Origin: Methylovulum sp.
Lineage (GTDB): Bacteria; Pseudomonadota; Gammaproteobacteria; Methylococcales; Methylomonadaceae
DNA: 32,386 nt
Direction of reading: 5' to 3'
NCBI GenBank assembly: GCA_016919605.1
Contig: JACXTQ010000202.1
Location: 1 to 32,386, forward strand
The notes under the pieces were generated by a model, which was given only the letters and a program-made list of their open reading frames with translations, ran no database searches and was not told the origin of the DNA. The position numbers were made by a program, and so were the translations under genes. Positions 1 through 7,419 of this stretch are shown here, piece by piece. Every line of letters starts with the position of its first letter. Within the stretch, counting starts at the first letter, position 1.

Positions 1-131
1 AAGGCTTCAAAAGCCCGCATATCGCCTTTGATAATGCGCTCTAGCAGGGCAAGTTCGGCCACGGCGGGATTATCCGCCGATATGTTGGGGCTGGGGCTGG
101 ATTTGGCTGGGCTAGGGACAATCTGGAGCAT
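1..131 (-). CDS. ECF-type RNA polymerase sigma factor, N-terminal fragment (cut by window edge)
   Basis: The complement reads from an ATG at 129-131 through 43 open codons to the window edge. After a Ser/Pro-rich leader the peptide contains LLERIIKGDMRAFEA, which matches the start of region 2 of ECF (sigma70 group IV) factors. Such proteins direct RNA polymerase to small regulons, often under an anti-sigma factor. Only the first quarter is visible, so the subgroup and any anti-sigma partner cannot be judged. It lies downstream of the outer-membrane protein gene on the same strand with a 72-bp gap. No clear ribosome binding site precedes the ATG, so the start is tentative. Confidence 0.6.
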   Translation of the reverse strand, partial: MLQIVPSPAKSSPSPNISADNPAVAELALLERIIKGDMRAFEA

Positions 132-203
132 GGTCGTTTATCCGGTTGGGTTGCTTTTGAATCCCTTGTCCGCCTATAAAGGTTCAATCGCTGATAAAAA
201 GTT

Positions 204-929
204 TTAAAACCCCACACTTACCGACAGCAACAGATGGTTGCTCAATAGTCGGGGTTGGAAGACGCCATAACGCCAGCCATCGGCATAATTGCCGTTTAAC
301 TGGACATCGACATAACGTAAATCGATGACTAGATGGCGGTTTAAAAACCAAGAGCCGCCCAGATTCCAGTACAAATACTCTTTCCCCACTAAGTTTTTCG
401 CCTGATAAAAGCCTAGCCCAGCCGATAGCTGGAAATTGTCGGTCACATCGCGGCGGTAGCTGAGTTCATAATCAACGGTTGCTTGGCGTTGGTAAGCACT
501 GGGAGCCACGGCAATTTTGCCGCTTAAGCTGTCCTGATAATGCAAGGCGGCGGCGATCTCGCCAAAATCCGATGGTTTGCCGAACACGTCACCGTCGTAA
601 AGATAACCATACGCGGACGCTTCCGCCTGCCAGTCGGTGCTTAAGGGCCATTGCATCCCCACAAACGGCTTGGCTTCGACAGTGGCATAGTTGGGATAGT
701 CGTGATCGTCAAAGCTGGCTTGCGAGAGTGCCGCGCCTAAAAACCAACCGGCTTCGGCCTGATAATCCAGTTGGCCTTGTACAACCGGATTGCCTCGGCT
801 TTTGCTGTAGCCTCGATAAACATAGTCGCTAAGAAAACTCAGTTTGCCATGCCAATCGGCACCGGCAGGGCCGGCCAGCAGCAAGCCTAGCCCAAGGTAA
901 CAGGCCTTGGCTAGGTTGTCTAATACCAT
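204..929 (-). CDS. TorF family putative porin (TIGR02001-like outer-membrane protein)
   Basis: The product is about 241 residues with a signal peptide (hydrophobic run GLGLLLAGPAGA, cleavage after ADW-like end). The mature start, LSFLSDYVYRGYSKSRGNP, is the hallmark of the TIGR02001/TorF porin family. The rest alternates polar and aromatic residues as expected for a beta-barrel, and the protein ends in phenylalanine, the usual outer-membrane C-terminal signal. I chose the Met at 927-929, which begins a standard signal peptide; an in-frame ATG at 960-962 would add 11 residues and cannot be excluded. Neither has a strong Shine-Dalgarno sequence. The substrate is unknown. Confidence 0.75.
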   Translation of the reverse strand: MVLDNLAKACYLGLGLLLAGPAGADWHGKLSFLSDYVYRGYSKSRGNPVVQGQLDYQAEAGWFLGAALSQASFDDHDYPNYATVEAKPFVGMQWPLSTDWQAEASAYGYLYDGDVFGKPSDFGEIAAALHYQDSLSGKIAVAPSAYQRQATVDYELSYRRDVTDNFQLSAGLGFYQAKNLVGKEYLYWNLGGSWFLNRHLVIDLRYVDVQLNGNYADGWRYGVFQPRLLSNHLLLSVSVGF

Positions 930-962
930 AGTGCCGCGCTTATTAAGTAAATTAATCCACAT

Positions 963-1285
963 GGGTTTAAGGTCTGGTTAACATGCAGTCATTTTAGCCC
1001 CATTGGCGATTAGGCGGGTTGGCGGGTGGCTATCGCTCCAATGGGGTATATTCCGATCTGCGCAAGAAAGGTTCAAAGGGATTGGATAGTTATTAGAGTC
1101 TTAATGTTAGTCCTTTAGTTTTCGTTTGTCAGTAAGCAAAAAATTTCCCTCCTGTTGAACCTTTGCGGTACGGGCGAGGATATACGGCTGTTACGCGACG
1201 TTTGCCAATTAGGCCGTCCGTGGCGGCTAGGGCTTTGATACCCGCATTAAAGCCATCTTCCACCCTATTGTTGAGGACAACCATC
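963..1285. other. Intergenic region between divergent TorF-like and TIGR03118 genes
   Basis: This 323-bp gap separates two divergently transcribed secreted-protein genes and must hold both promoters. I see no convincing paired -35/-10 boxes. The most notable content is the large imperfect inverted repeat at 998-1046. No small gene with a convincing start and coding bias was found. Confidence 0.5.
998..1046. repeat. Imperfect inverted repeat with G-rich loop
   Basis: The left arm CCCCATTGGCGATTAG (998-1013) pairs with CTATCGCTCCAATGGGG (1030-1046), with a 2-nt bulge. The loop is a G-rich direct repeat (GGCGGG twice). It could be a cruciform, an mRNA hairpin or a palindromic repeat. There is no T-tract, so it is not a classical terminator. 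Confidence 0.45.
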
Positions 1286-2386
1286 ATGAACAAACCTACT
1301 TCCCTTATGCTTTTCCCACTGAAGACGTTAGCTGCCGCTTGCTTATTGTGTGGCGTTAACATGGCTGCACAGGCCGCCCCTCCGCTTCATTATAAAGCCA
1401 GCAATTTGGTTTCCAATGTGCCAGGTGTCGCCCTGCACACCGATGCCAATCTCCAAAATGCCTGGGGCTTGGCTTTTAACCCTAACGGGGCGATCTGGGT
1501 TGCCAATAACCACAGCGGCACCAGCACCCTTTACGATGGTCAAGGCGCATCGATTGTCGGCTTACCGCTGATTAACGTGCCGGGTGCGGCGGGGGCGGTG
1601 GGTAGTCCGACCGGTATTGTGTTCAATTCTAGCCAAGATTTCACGGTTACGCCCGGCAATCCAGCGGCTTTTATTTTCGCTAATGAAGATGGTACGTTGG
1701 CGGCTTGGAATCCTAAGGTAGATTTTCTTAACGCCAAACTTATCGGCGGCACGATACCTTCCCCCAATCCAATTTACAAGGGCTTGGCTTTAGCGGCCAA
1801 TGGCTCGGCGCATTATCTGTACGCCACCGATTTTCATAACGCCAAGATACAAGTGTTTGACAGCACTTTTACGTGGGTCGATGCTAAGAAGACCTTAGGC
1901 TGTAATTTTGCCGATGCCACCATTCCGACCGGATTTGCCCCATTTGGCATTCATAATATCGGCGGCGCGTTGTATGTGACGTATGCCAAACAAGATGCGA
2001 ACAAAGAAGATGATGTCGCAGGCCCAGGTTTGGGTTATGTGCGTGTGTTTGATGCTAATGGCTGTTTAGTGAAACGCTTTGCCAGCACTGGCGTTTTAAA
2101 CGCACCGTGGGCGGTGACCTTAGCCCCCGCCAATTTTGGCGTGAATAGCAATAAGATATTGGTCGGCAATTTTGGTGATGGCACTATCCATGCCTTTGCG
2201 TTGGACAATTCGGTCAAGCCAGCACCCTTGCTGGATGCCAACGATAAAAAAATCAAGATTGATGGCTTGTGGGATTTGGCGTTCGGTAACGGCGTGTTGG
2301 GGCAAAACACCAACAGCTTATTTTTTAGCGCCGGCCCTAACGATGAAGTCAACGGGCTGTATGGCAAGCTTGACGTAGCCCCTTAA
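1286..2386 (+). CDS. TIGR03118 family secreted protein
   Basis: The product is 366 residues. The start ATG at 1286 has GAGGA seven bases upstream and begins a clear signal peptide (MNKPTS..., hydrophobic core LAAACLLCGVNMAA, cleavage near AQA-AP). The open frame extends upstream to 1163, but that stretch lacks a ribosome site. The mature protein begins with the TIGR03118 pattern: NLVSNVPGVA, then NAWGLAFNPNGAIWVANNHSGTSTLYDG. Further in, the NHL-like motifs GNFGDGTIHAF and GLWDLAFGNG suggest a beta-propeller. Family function is uncharacterised. Some members carry a C-terminal sorting signal; none is visible here, so a periplasmic or secreted soluble protein is likely. Confidence 0.8.
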   Translation: MNKPTSLMLFPLKTLAAACLLCGVNMAAQAAPPLHYKASNLVSNVPGVALHTDANLQNAWGLAFNPNGAIWVANNHSGTSTLYDGQGASIVGLPLINVPGAAGAVGSPTGIVFNSSQDFTVTPGNPAAFIFANEDGTLAAWNPKVDFLNAKLIGGTIPSPNPIYKGLALAANGSAHYLYATDFHNAKIQVFDSTFTWVDAKKTLGCNFADATIPTGFAPFGIHNIGGALYVTYAKQDANKEDDVAGPGLGYVRVFDANGCLVKRFASTGVLNAPWAVTLAPANFGVNSNKILVGNFGDGTIHAFALDNSVKPAPLLDANDKKIKIDGLWDLAFGNGVLGQNTNSLFFSAGPNDEVNGLYGKLDVAP

Positions 2387-2402
2387 GCAGAGGCTATCGG
2401 AA

Positions 2403-2470
2403 AGCGCTCCGGCAAGTGTCCGGTTTCAAGTCGATGGCAATGCCTAGGCGTTGCCGGACGCTGGAGCGTT
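2403..2470. repeat. Nested palindromic element between convergent genes (REP-like or terminator)
   Basis: The inner hairpin GGCAATGCC/GGCGTTGCC (2436-2455) is almost perfect. It lies inside an outer pairing of GCGCTCC (2404-2410) with GGAGCGT (2463-2469), with further GTCCGG/CCGGAC complementarity. The element sits between the end of the TIGR03118 gene and the end of the convergent hypothetical gene. It could be a bidirectional terminator without a U-tract or a REP-type repeat. Confidence 0.45.
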
Positions 2471-2486
2471 GTTAGCCGCTTGGCTG

Positions 2487-2885
2487 TTAGCTTTCGGCCA
2501 CCGCTTGCGCTGGGGTCTCGACTTTGAACAGGTCTACAACCAAGCCAATATGCGGAGCCAATTGTGGCGGTACTGGCACTGTCCACACTTTCCCGGTTAC
2601 ACGCGCCAGTATATTATCCAGCCACAAGCGGTTTGATTGCGCTTGTAGCAGGCTGACTTGGCAGGTTTGCCCATCACTTGCAAAGGTGAAACCATCCAGT
2701 GATACTTCAATCGCTTCAGCCTCACCGGCTAGCGTCAGTTGCACATACACTTTTCGCGCGTCAAGATCGAACTCAAACGCAGTCATTTGGGCAATGCCCT
2801 TAAGGGCAATATTGGCAACCCATAAAATCAAGCTAGTGGGTGTCCATTTTATCGCCATTTTTATTAAACGGGTTTTATAGCTCAT
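2487..2885 (-). CDS. Hypothetical protein
   Basis: The product is 132 residues and I do not recognise the family. The first ~30 residues form a basic, amphipathic or hydrophobic segment (KWTPTSLILWVANIALKG). A beta-rich region follows, with alternating hydrophobic residues (KVYVQLTLAGEAEAIEVSLDGFTF), and the end is proline-containing and acidic. An alternative start is the Met at residue 10 (MAIKW). It lies downstream of the yebC-like gene on the same strand, with a hairpin in the gap. Reading-frame length and composition fit a real gene, but there is no strong ribosome site. Confidence 0.5.
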   Translation of the reverse strand: MSYKTRLIKMAIKWTPTSLILWVANIALKGIAQMTAFEFDLDARKVYVQLTLAGEAEAIEVSLDGFTFASDGQTCQVSLLQAQSNRLWLDNILARVTGKVWTVPVPPQLAPHIGLVVDLFKVETPAQAVAES

Positions 2886-2912
2886 GGTACTTTGTCCGGT
2901 TACAGGTAAGCA

Positions 2913-2934
2913 TCCGGCGTAAAGACACGCCGGA
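2913..2934 (-). terminator. Hairpin between yebC-like gene and hypothetical gene
   Basis: TCCGGCGT (2913-2920) and ACGCCGGA (2927-2934) form a perfect 8-bp stem with a 6-nt loop, 43 bp after the yebC-like stop. There is no downstream T-run, so it may be an mRNA-stabilising hairpin rather than a true terminator. Confidence 0.35.
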
Positions 2935-2976
2935 CAGGGTTTATTATCGAGCGTTCAGCGCCCAACCAGCAGGGCA

Positions 2977-3693
2977 TCAATACTCGGCATCGTGATAAAT
3001 GTTTTGCACATCATCGAGTTCATTGAGCATGTCCAAAAATTTTTCAAACATCACCACGTCATCGCCCGCCAGGGCCGTGCTGGCTTTGGGGATAAATTGG
3101 ATTTCATCAACCTCAAAGTCATTGACACCTAAGCCATCCGCCAAGGCCTGTTTAGCCTTAAAATAATCGCCTGGCGGGGCAAATACGGTGATATTGCCCT
3201 CCTCGCTTTCAACATCGCTGACATCGACATCGGCGCTGAGCAAGGCCTCCAGTACCGTGTCTTCGTCATCATGCTTAAACACCAAAATGCAGGTATGGTC
3301 AAAGGTATGGCTAACCGCGCCTTGGATGCCGATCTTGCTTTTGGTCTTGGTAAAGCATTGGCGCACATCATTAAACGTACGGTTAGGGTTGTCGGTCAAA
3401 CAATCGACAATGACCATACAGCCACCCGGGCCAAAGCCTTCGTAACGGGCGGGCGCAAAATCTTCGCCGCCGCTGCCTTTGGCTTTATCTAGGGCTTTTT
3501 CGATGACATGGGTCGGTACTTGGTTTTTCTTGGCCCGCTCAATCAGCCCGCGTAACGCTAAATTGCCATCCGGGTCAACACCCCCGGCTTTGGCGCACAC
3601 ATAAAGTTCCCGACCATATTTGCTGTAGACTTTTGCCTTGGCATCAGACGTTTTAGCCATGGACACTTTACGGTTTTGATAGGCTCTACCCAT
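2977..3693 (-). CDS. YebC/PmpR family transcriptional regulator, YeeN-like paralogue
   Basis: The product is 238 residues, the usual length of this family. It begins MGRAYQNRKVSMAKT and contains the signature RYEGFGPGGCMVIVDCLTDN, then TFNDVRQCFTK. The family DUF28 domain covers essentially the whole protein. Family members bind DNA or act as translation factors relieving ribosome stalling. The N-terminus (MGRAYQNRK rather than MAGHSKW) marks the YeeN-like paralogue group. The usual ruvC neighbour of yebC is absent, which supports a paralogue. A later in-frame Met (residue 12) exists, but the MGR start is conserved in the family. Confidence 0.85.
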   Translation of the reverse strand: MGRAYQNRKVSMAKTSDAKAKVYSKYGRELYVCAKAGGVDPDGNLALRGLIERAKKNQVPTHVIEKALDKAKGSGGEDFAPARYEGFGPGGCMVIVDCLTDNPNRTFNDVRQCFTKTKSKIGIQGAVSHTFDHTCILVFKHDDEDTVLEALLSADVDVSDVESEEGNITVFAPPGDYFKAKQALADGLGVNDFEVDEIQFIPKASTALAGDDVVMFEKFLDMLNELDDVQNIYHDAEY

Positions 3694-3830
3694 TGGGCTG
3701 TTGCTCCATTAACAAAAATAAAAACGCCGATTTTACCGTTAAAGTGTTGGTGGAGGGAATTTTTTCGTTATTTATTCACTCTTAACTGGATAGTAAGGGC
3801 GGTTAGTATAGGTTTTTATACCACGCGCAT

Positions 3831-3861
3831 AAAAAAGCCCCGCCATTAAGCAGAGCTTTTG
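3831..3861 (-). terminator. Rho-independent terminator downstream of the FG-GAP gene
   Basis: Read on the minus strand, AAAAGCTCTGC pairs with GCGGGGCTTTT (11 bp including G-U wobbles) around a short loop, and the strand continues in T residues. It lies ~120 bp past the stop of the FG-GAP propeller gene. On the plus strand the same arms have mismatches, so it is directional. Confidence 0.6.
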
Positions 3862-3983
3862 TTTAACAAACCAGCGTCCATCTTTATTAGGTGCGGACTG
3901 CTTGCATAGGCGTTTGTGCTCGCTTGGGGAGTAAACAGGACTATGAGGGATTTATCGCGCCGACTCCCTTGTTTAAAGCCAAT

Positions 3984-5108
3984 TTACGGTGTGGTATTGA
4001 CCAAAACGCTGACGGTGCTGTCATTGAGGTTGGCGACCATGACATCCAATCTGCCATCCCCGCTCACATCGGTCGCGGCCAAAGCACCGGGATTGTCTCC
4101 AGCGGCATAGTCCGTTTTGGTAAGAAAAACGCCATTGCCTTTACCTGCTAAGACGCTGATGGTGTCGCTACCGCCATTGGCGACCACTAGGTCAGGCTTA
4201 CCGTTGCGGTCAATATCCGCCACTATCACCGCAGAGGGATCAGTGCCTGTGCCATAATCCGTTTTGGTCTTAAACGTGCCGTTACCGTTGCCCAGCAAAA
4301 TACTGACGGTATTGTCGTTGGCATTAGGCGTTACCAAATCCGGCTTGCCATCAAGGTTGACATCGTCCACCGCCACTAAAAACGGACGGGCGCCTGTTGA
4401 GTAATCGACCTTAAAATTAAACGTGCCATTACCTTTGCCTAAGAGGACGCTAACGGTATTGCTGGTATAGTTTGCGGTGATTAAATCGGCCTTGCCATCA
4501 CGGTTAACATCGCTGACCACCACGGACTGCGGGAAAGAACCGACTATAAAATCGGCTTTGGACGCAAAAGCCCCAGTACCCGTACCTAAAAGGACACTGA
4601 CTGAGTTGCCGCCTGCATTGACCACTGACACATCCGGTTTGCCGTCACGGTTGACATCAGCCATAGCCAAGGCGTAAGGGTTGGTTCCGACGCTATAATC
4701 GTGCTTAGGTTGAAACGTACCATCGCCATTGCCCAGCAAAACGCTGATAGTGTTATCGTTATAGTTGGCGGTGATTAAGTCGAGTTTGCTGTCACGGTTG
4801 AGATCGCCAATCACCACGTCATTGGCGTTGCCGCCCGCCGCATAATCGGTTTTGGGCAAGAATGTTCCTGTGCCGTTACCGAGCAAAACACTGACGGTAT
4901 TGGCACCGATATTGGCAGTGACTAGATCAGCTTTGCCATCTTTGTTGACATCGGCGCTCGCTAAGGCAATCGGAACCGCGCCCGTGTTATAGTCCACCTT
5001 AGGGTTGAACGTGATAGGGGCGGCCTGGGCAAATTCAGGTGCGCACAAGGTCAGGCTGCTAATGGCAATTGTCAGCAAACTCAAAGTGGGGTTGATAGTT
5101 TTTTTCAT
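3984..5108 (-). CDS. Secreted FG-GAP/VCBS repeat protein, predicted seven-bladed beta-propeller
   Basis: The product is 374 residues. It has a signal peptide (MKKTINPTLS..., cleavage after AQA) and a strong ribosome site (GAGGAAG) upstream of the ATG. About 49-residue repeats follow. Each holds a calcium-binding-like DxNxDGxxDL loop (DVNKDGKADL, DLNRDSKLDL, DVNRDGKPDV, DVNRDGKADL, DVNLDGKPDL, DIDRNGKPDL, DVSGDGRLDV), then NTVSVLLGNGxGTF. The seventh repeat is cut short after VSVL. The N-terminal stretch TFNPKVDYNTGAVPIALAS is the missing half, so the propeller probably closes by pairing the two ends. This fold binds ligands, partners or surfaces in integrin- and lectin-like proteins; the role here is unknown. 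Confidence 0.85.
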   Translation of the reverse strand: MKKTINPTLSLLTIAISSLTLCAPEFAQAAPITFNPKVDYNTGAVPIALASADVNKDGKADLVTANIGANTVSVLLGNGTGTFLPKTDYAAGGNANDVVIGDLNRDSKLDLITANYNDNTISVLLGNGDGTFQPKHDYSVGTNPYALAMADVNRDGKPDVSVVNAGGNSVSVLLGTGTGAFASKADFIVGSFPQSVVVSDVNRDGKADLITANYTSNTVSVLLGKGNGTFNFKVDYSTGARPFLVAVDDVNLDGKPDLVTPNANDNTVSILLGNGNGTFKTKTDYGTGTDPSAVIVADIDRNGKPDLVVANGGSDTISVLAGKGNGVFLTKTDYAAGDNPGALAATDVSGDGRLDVMVANLNDSTVSVLVNTTP

Positions 5109-5346
5109 GATCGCTTCCTCGTAGATAGTATAAATTGCTGTAGTGCGGATAGCACTTTAAGCAAGCGCCAAAACCCAATGTTTTGACGCAGATAACTATA
5201 AGCGATAAGTTATTGATTCTAATGTGATGAAATTACCACTTTCCAGAGTAATATCTACCCTAAAACGGCAAATTTGCACATGGACAATGGCATTGAAAAA
5301 AGGGAGGGGGTGGTTATGGGGATTATTTTTTTGTAGGTTGCTAATT

Positions 5347-5634
5347 ATGCACGACTGGACGTTGGTTTCAATTTTCGTTGAATGGAAGAAGGGCATAGTC
5401 ACCCTGACTTTTATCAGTTATAAGCTGGGGCATGTTTGCTTAAGTGCCGAAGGCTTGACCCGGTTGATTATTCCAAAATATGACGAATGGGGGGAGAGTG
5501 TGTCGGTAAACAACGTATACGGCCCCATTCGGCTTGATGATGGGAGCTATCGTTTGGAATTGGAAATCCAATCCGGCGATACCATTGTCCTTGAGGCAAA
5601 ATCCATACAAATGCCCGTAATAACTACGGAATGA
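5347..5634 (+). CDS. Small hypothetical protein
   Basis: The product is 95 residues starting MHDWTLVSIFVEW. The frame is open further upstream to 5224, but the upstream part looks non-coding (basic, low-complexity) and the conserved-looking domain begins at this Met. The sequence alternates hydrophobic residues (GIVTLTFIS, YRLELEIQSGDTIVLEAKSIQM), suggesting a small beta-sandwich or barrel. I do not recognise a family. The ribosome site is weak. It stands alone on the plus strand between minus-strand genes, so it is probably monocistronic. An immunity-type protein is possible, but no toxin neighbour supports that. Confidence 0.5.
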   Translation: MHDWTLVSIFVEWKKGIVTLTFISYKLGHVCLSAEGLTRLIIPKYDEWGESVSVNNVYGPIRLDDGSYRLELEIQSGDTIVLEAKSIQMPVITTE

Positions 5635-5647
5635 AATATCCGTAGTT
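5622..5647. terminator. Hairpin between convergent genes
   Basis: AACTACGGA (5622-5630) and TCCGTAGTT (5639-5647) form a perfect 9-bp stem with an 8-nt loop. It overlaps the stop of the small plus-strand gene and lies just past the end of the downstream PixA-family gene. There is no long T-run on either strand, so terminator activity is tentative. Confidence 0.4.
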
Positions 5648-5664
5648 TATGGGCTACCTACGCA

Positions 5665-6210
5665 TTAAGCCTGTCGGGCATTGACACCGATAGTGGATTC
5701 CCACTGGAAGTATCCGTACAGTTGTTGGGCTTGTCCGTCATCGGCCAAGCTATAGAGGGCGAAATTAATATACACGTTTTCTATACCGGACAGTGCCACT
5801 TTCGTATCTAAACTGGCGAAGTTCATGCCTGTCAAGACCGCAGGCAAACCATTGTTGGAACCATTGTTTGGCTCCGCCGCACCTTCTAGGGCTACTAAAT
5901 GGGATTTGAACGCCTTAAATACTTTATCGCCCGAACAGTATTTCATCCCGTACAAGATCACAGCATCATCGGAATTGCCATAGATGGAGACGGCCCGAAA
6001 TGATACATCCTCACCTTTGTTGGCCAAAAACGTTAGGTCGGGGCCTACTGGAGCGTCGCTTATAGAGCCTACTCCGCTACTGAGCATAAATTGGCCGCTA
6101 TTGTCTATAAACGTCGGCTTGCTGGCATTTTTGCTGGGGTGTGCATAACGGGCTTTGATAGATTCGGTATTAATCACCATGAGAATGGCGTTTTTATTTG
6201 TAGATGGCAT
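5665..6210 (-). CDS. AidA/PixA inclusion body family protein (second copy)
   Basis: The product is 181 residues from the chosen start (MPSTNKNAILMVINTES). Family features are VINTESIKARY, SGQFMLSSG, DLTFLANKGEDVSFRAVSIYGNSDDAVILYG, NNGLPAVLTGMNFASLD, and the C-terminal NFALYSLADDGQ...YGYFQWESTI. Founding members are the PixA methionine-rich inclusion proteins of Xenorhabdus and AidA of quorum-regulated operons; the biochemical role is unclear. It is a diverged duplicate of the gene immediately upstream. The start at 6208-6210 is preceded by ACAGGT, as in the other copy; an ATG at 6229-6231 would add 7 residues and is less likely. Confidence 0.8.
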   Translation of the reverse strand: MPSTNKNAILMVINTESIKARYAHPSKNASKPTFIDNSGQFMLSSGVGSISDAPVGPDLTFLANKGEDVSFRAVSIYGNSDDAVILYGMKYCSGDKVFKAFKSHLVALEGAAEPNNGSNNGLPAVLTGMNFASLDTKVALSGIENVYINFALYSLADDGQAQQLYGYFQWESTIGVNARQA

Positions 6211-6276
6211 AACATCTAACCTGTTAATCATAGGGGGAGTGGGTATTTTGAAAATGGCGAAGGTCTATGGGGTCAG

Positions 6277-6309
6277 TAAAACCGCATCGCTCTCTCGTAA
6301 GCGATGCGG
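6277..6309 (-). terminator. Rho-independent terminator or attenuator between the two PixA-family genes
   Basis: On the minus strand CCGCATCGC pairs perfectly with GCGATGCGG across a 10-nt loop, followed by TTTTA. It lies 19 bp after the stop of the upstream PixA gene and before the second copy, so it should reduce or block read-through. Confidence 0.7.
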
Positions 6310-6328
6310 CTTAGCTGATGTCCTAGCC

Positions 6329-6889
6329 TTAAGCTACCGTGATGGTAGGATCCCAATAGTAGTATCCATACAGGTTTTGGGTTTGTCCGTCATCCGCCAA
6401 GGTATAAAGGGCGAAGTAGACATAAAAGTTTTCTGTGCCCGATGAGCCGACTTTTGAGTCCAAGCTGTTGAAGTTGAGGGAGGCTTGGACGGCTGGCAAG
6501 CCGTTGTTGGTGCTGGTGTTAGGCATAACCGCACGTTGTCTGTTGATTTGGTTGGAGACAAAGGTGTTGAATACGTGTGCACCGCTCCAGTAGTTGATTC
6601 CGTAAATGATGACGGCATCATCGGAGTTGTCATAGATTGACGTGCCTGTGAAAGCCACATAATCACCCACGTTGGCTTTGAAATTCAGGTCGGCGGTGCC
6701 TTGGCCACTGATAACGCCACGTGATCCGGTAACGATCATAAATTGGCTGCTGTGGTTGATGCCTTTAGGGTTGTTGGGGTCTAAAGGCAAGTTAGGCTGG
6801 TAGTTGGCTTTGACATACTCGGTGTCAATGATCACCAATACGTTAATGCTTTGGGATGCTGCGGCTTTTTCTTCTACTGATTCTGACAT
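6329..6889 (-). CDS. AidA/PixA inclusion body family protein (first copy)
   Basis: The product is 186 residues and shows the full family pattern: INVLVIIDTEYVKANY, DPNNPKGINHSSQFM, TGSRGVISGQGTADLNF, SIYDNSDDAVIIYGINYWSG, NNGLPAVQASLNFNSLDSKV, TENFYVYFALYTLADDGQ, and the ending LYGYYYWDPTITV. There is no signal peptide, so it is cytoplasmic. The ribosome site ACAGG lies ~7 bp before the ATG. It precedes its diverged paralogue on the same strand, with a terminator-like hairpin between. Conservation of the ends is stronger here than in the second copy, so this is probably the canonical one. Confidence 0.85.
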   Translation of the reverse strand: MSESVEEKAAASQSINVLVIIDTEYVKANYQPNLPLDPNNPKGINHSSQFMIVTGSRGVISGQGTADLNFKANVGDYVAFTGTSIYDNSDDAVIIYGINYWSGAHVFNTFVSNQINRQRAVMPNTSTNNGLPAVQASLNFNSLDSKVGSSGTENFYVYFALYTLADDGQTQNLYGYYYWDPTITVA

Positions 6890-7419
6890 AAACTGACCTG
6901 TATGATTATCCCTACTCGTATGGCTTTTCGGTTACGCCCCGTTTTTTTAAGTGGGTTCTGGACTCCACGTTTTTGGCGGCGATAACGGCACATCCCCCCT
7001 AAAGCACCGCAAGCCGTTATTTTTAAAAGCGTAACTAGGGCGTAGTTAAGTTAAAAATGGAAAGTCGTTATCGCGTTTAGACATAAGATAACAACTCATT
7101 TATATTATTGCTAGTTACTATTACCTTTATTGATATATAAAAATACCTATTTGATATTTAATGGCAAAAATAGCCGCTACATCAATCGCTTATGTTTTTG
7201 GTTATTTTGGGTGTTTTTTAGAAAGTGTGAACTGGATAGCGCATTTTTTCTGATGTGAACGGCAAGCGTTGCGGAAAAGGCATCGAAATGGTGCAAAATG
7301 CTTTAGCACCTTGGGAGTTTTTGATGAGGCGGGGAGTGGGTTTGGTTTTGTTGCCATTAACTTAATGGCAGTGTTGGCTAAGCTTTTGTTGGGCAAACGC
7401 AGTGGATAAATAATTCCGA
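6890..7419. other. AT-rich intergenic region upstream of the PixA genes
   Basis: This is 530 bp between the end of the TOPRIM-like gene and the start of the PixA gene, all flanking genes being on the minus strand. The middle part (about 7060-7200) is strikingly AT-rich. An 8-bp inverted pair, GTAACTAG near 7031 and CTAGTTAC near 7110, is present and may be chance. I see no protein gene with a good start. The PixA promoter must lie here, but no convincing -35/-10 pair was found. Confidence 0.4.

Noticed and set aside
1163..1285. N-terminal extension of the TIGR03118 protein
   Set aside because: The upstream 41 codons are basic and non-signal-like, while the ATG at 1286 has a ribosome site and starts a proper signal peptide.
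3984..5108. FG-GAP gene repeats as a CRISPR-like or satellite array
   Set aside because: The ~147-bp periodicity is explained by protein-level beta-propeller repeats in a single open frame.
5224..5346. Upstream extension of the small hypothetical gene
   Set aside because: The segment is basic and irregular in composition, and the compact domain begins at the later Met.
7031..7117. GTAACTAG/CTAGTTAC inverted pair upstream of PixA
   Set aside because: Only 8 bp separated by over 70 bp in AT-rich DNA; easily due to chance.
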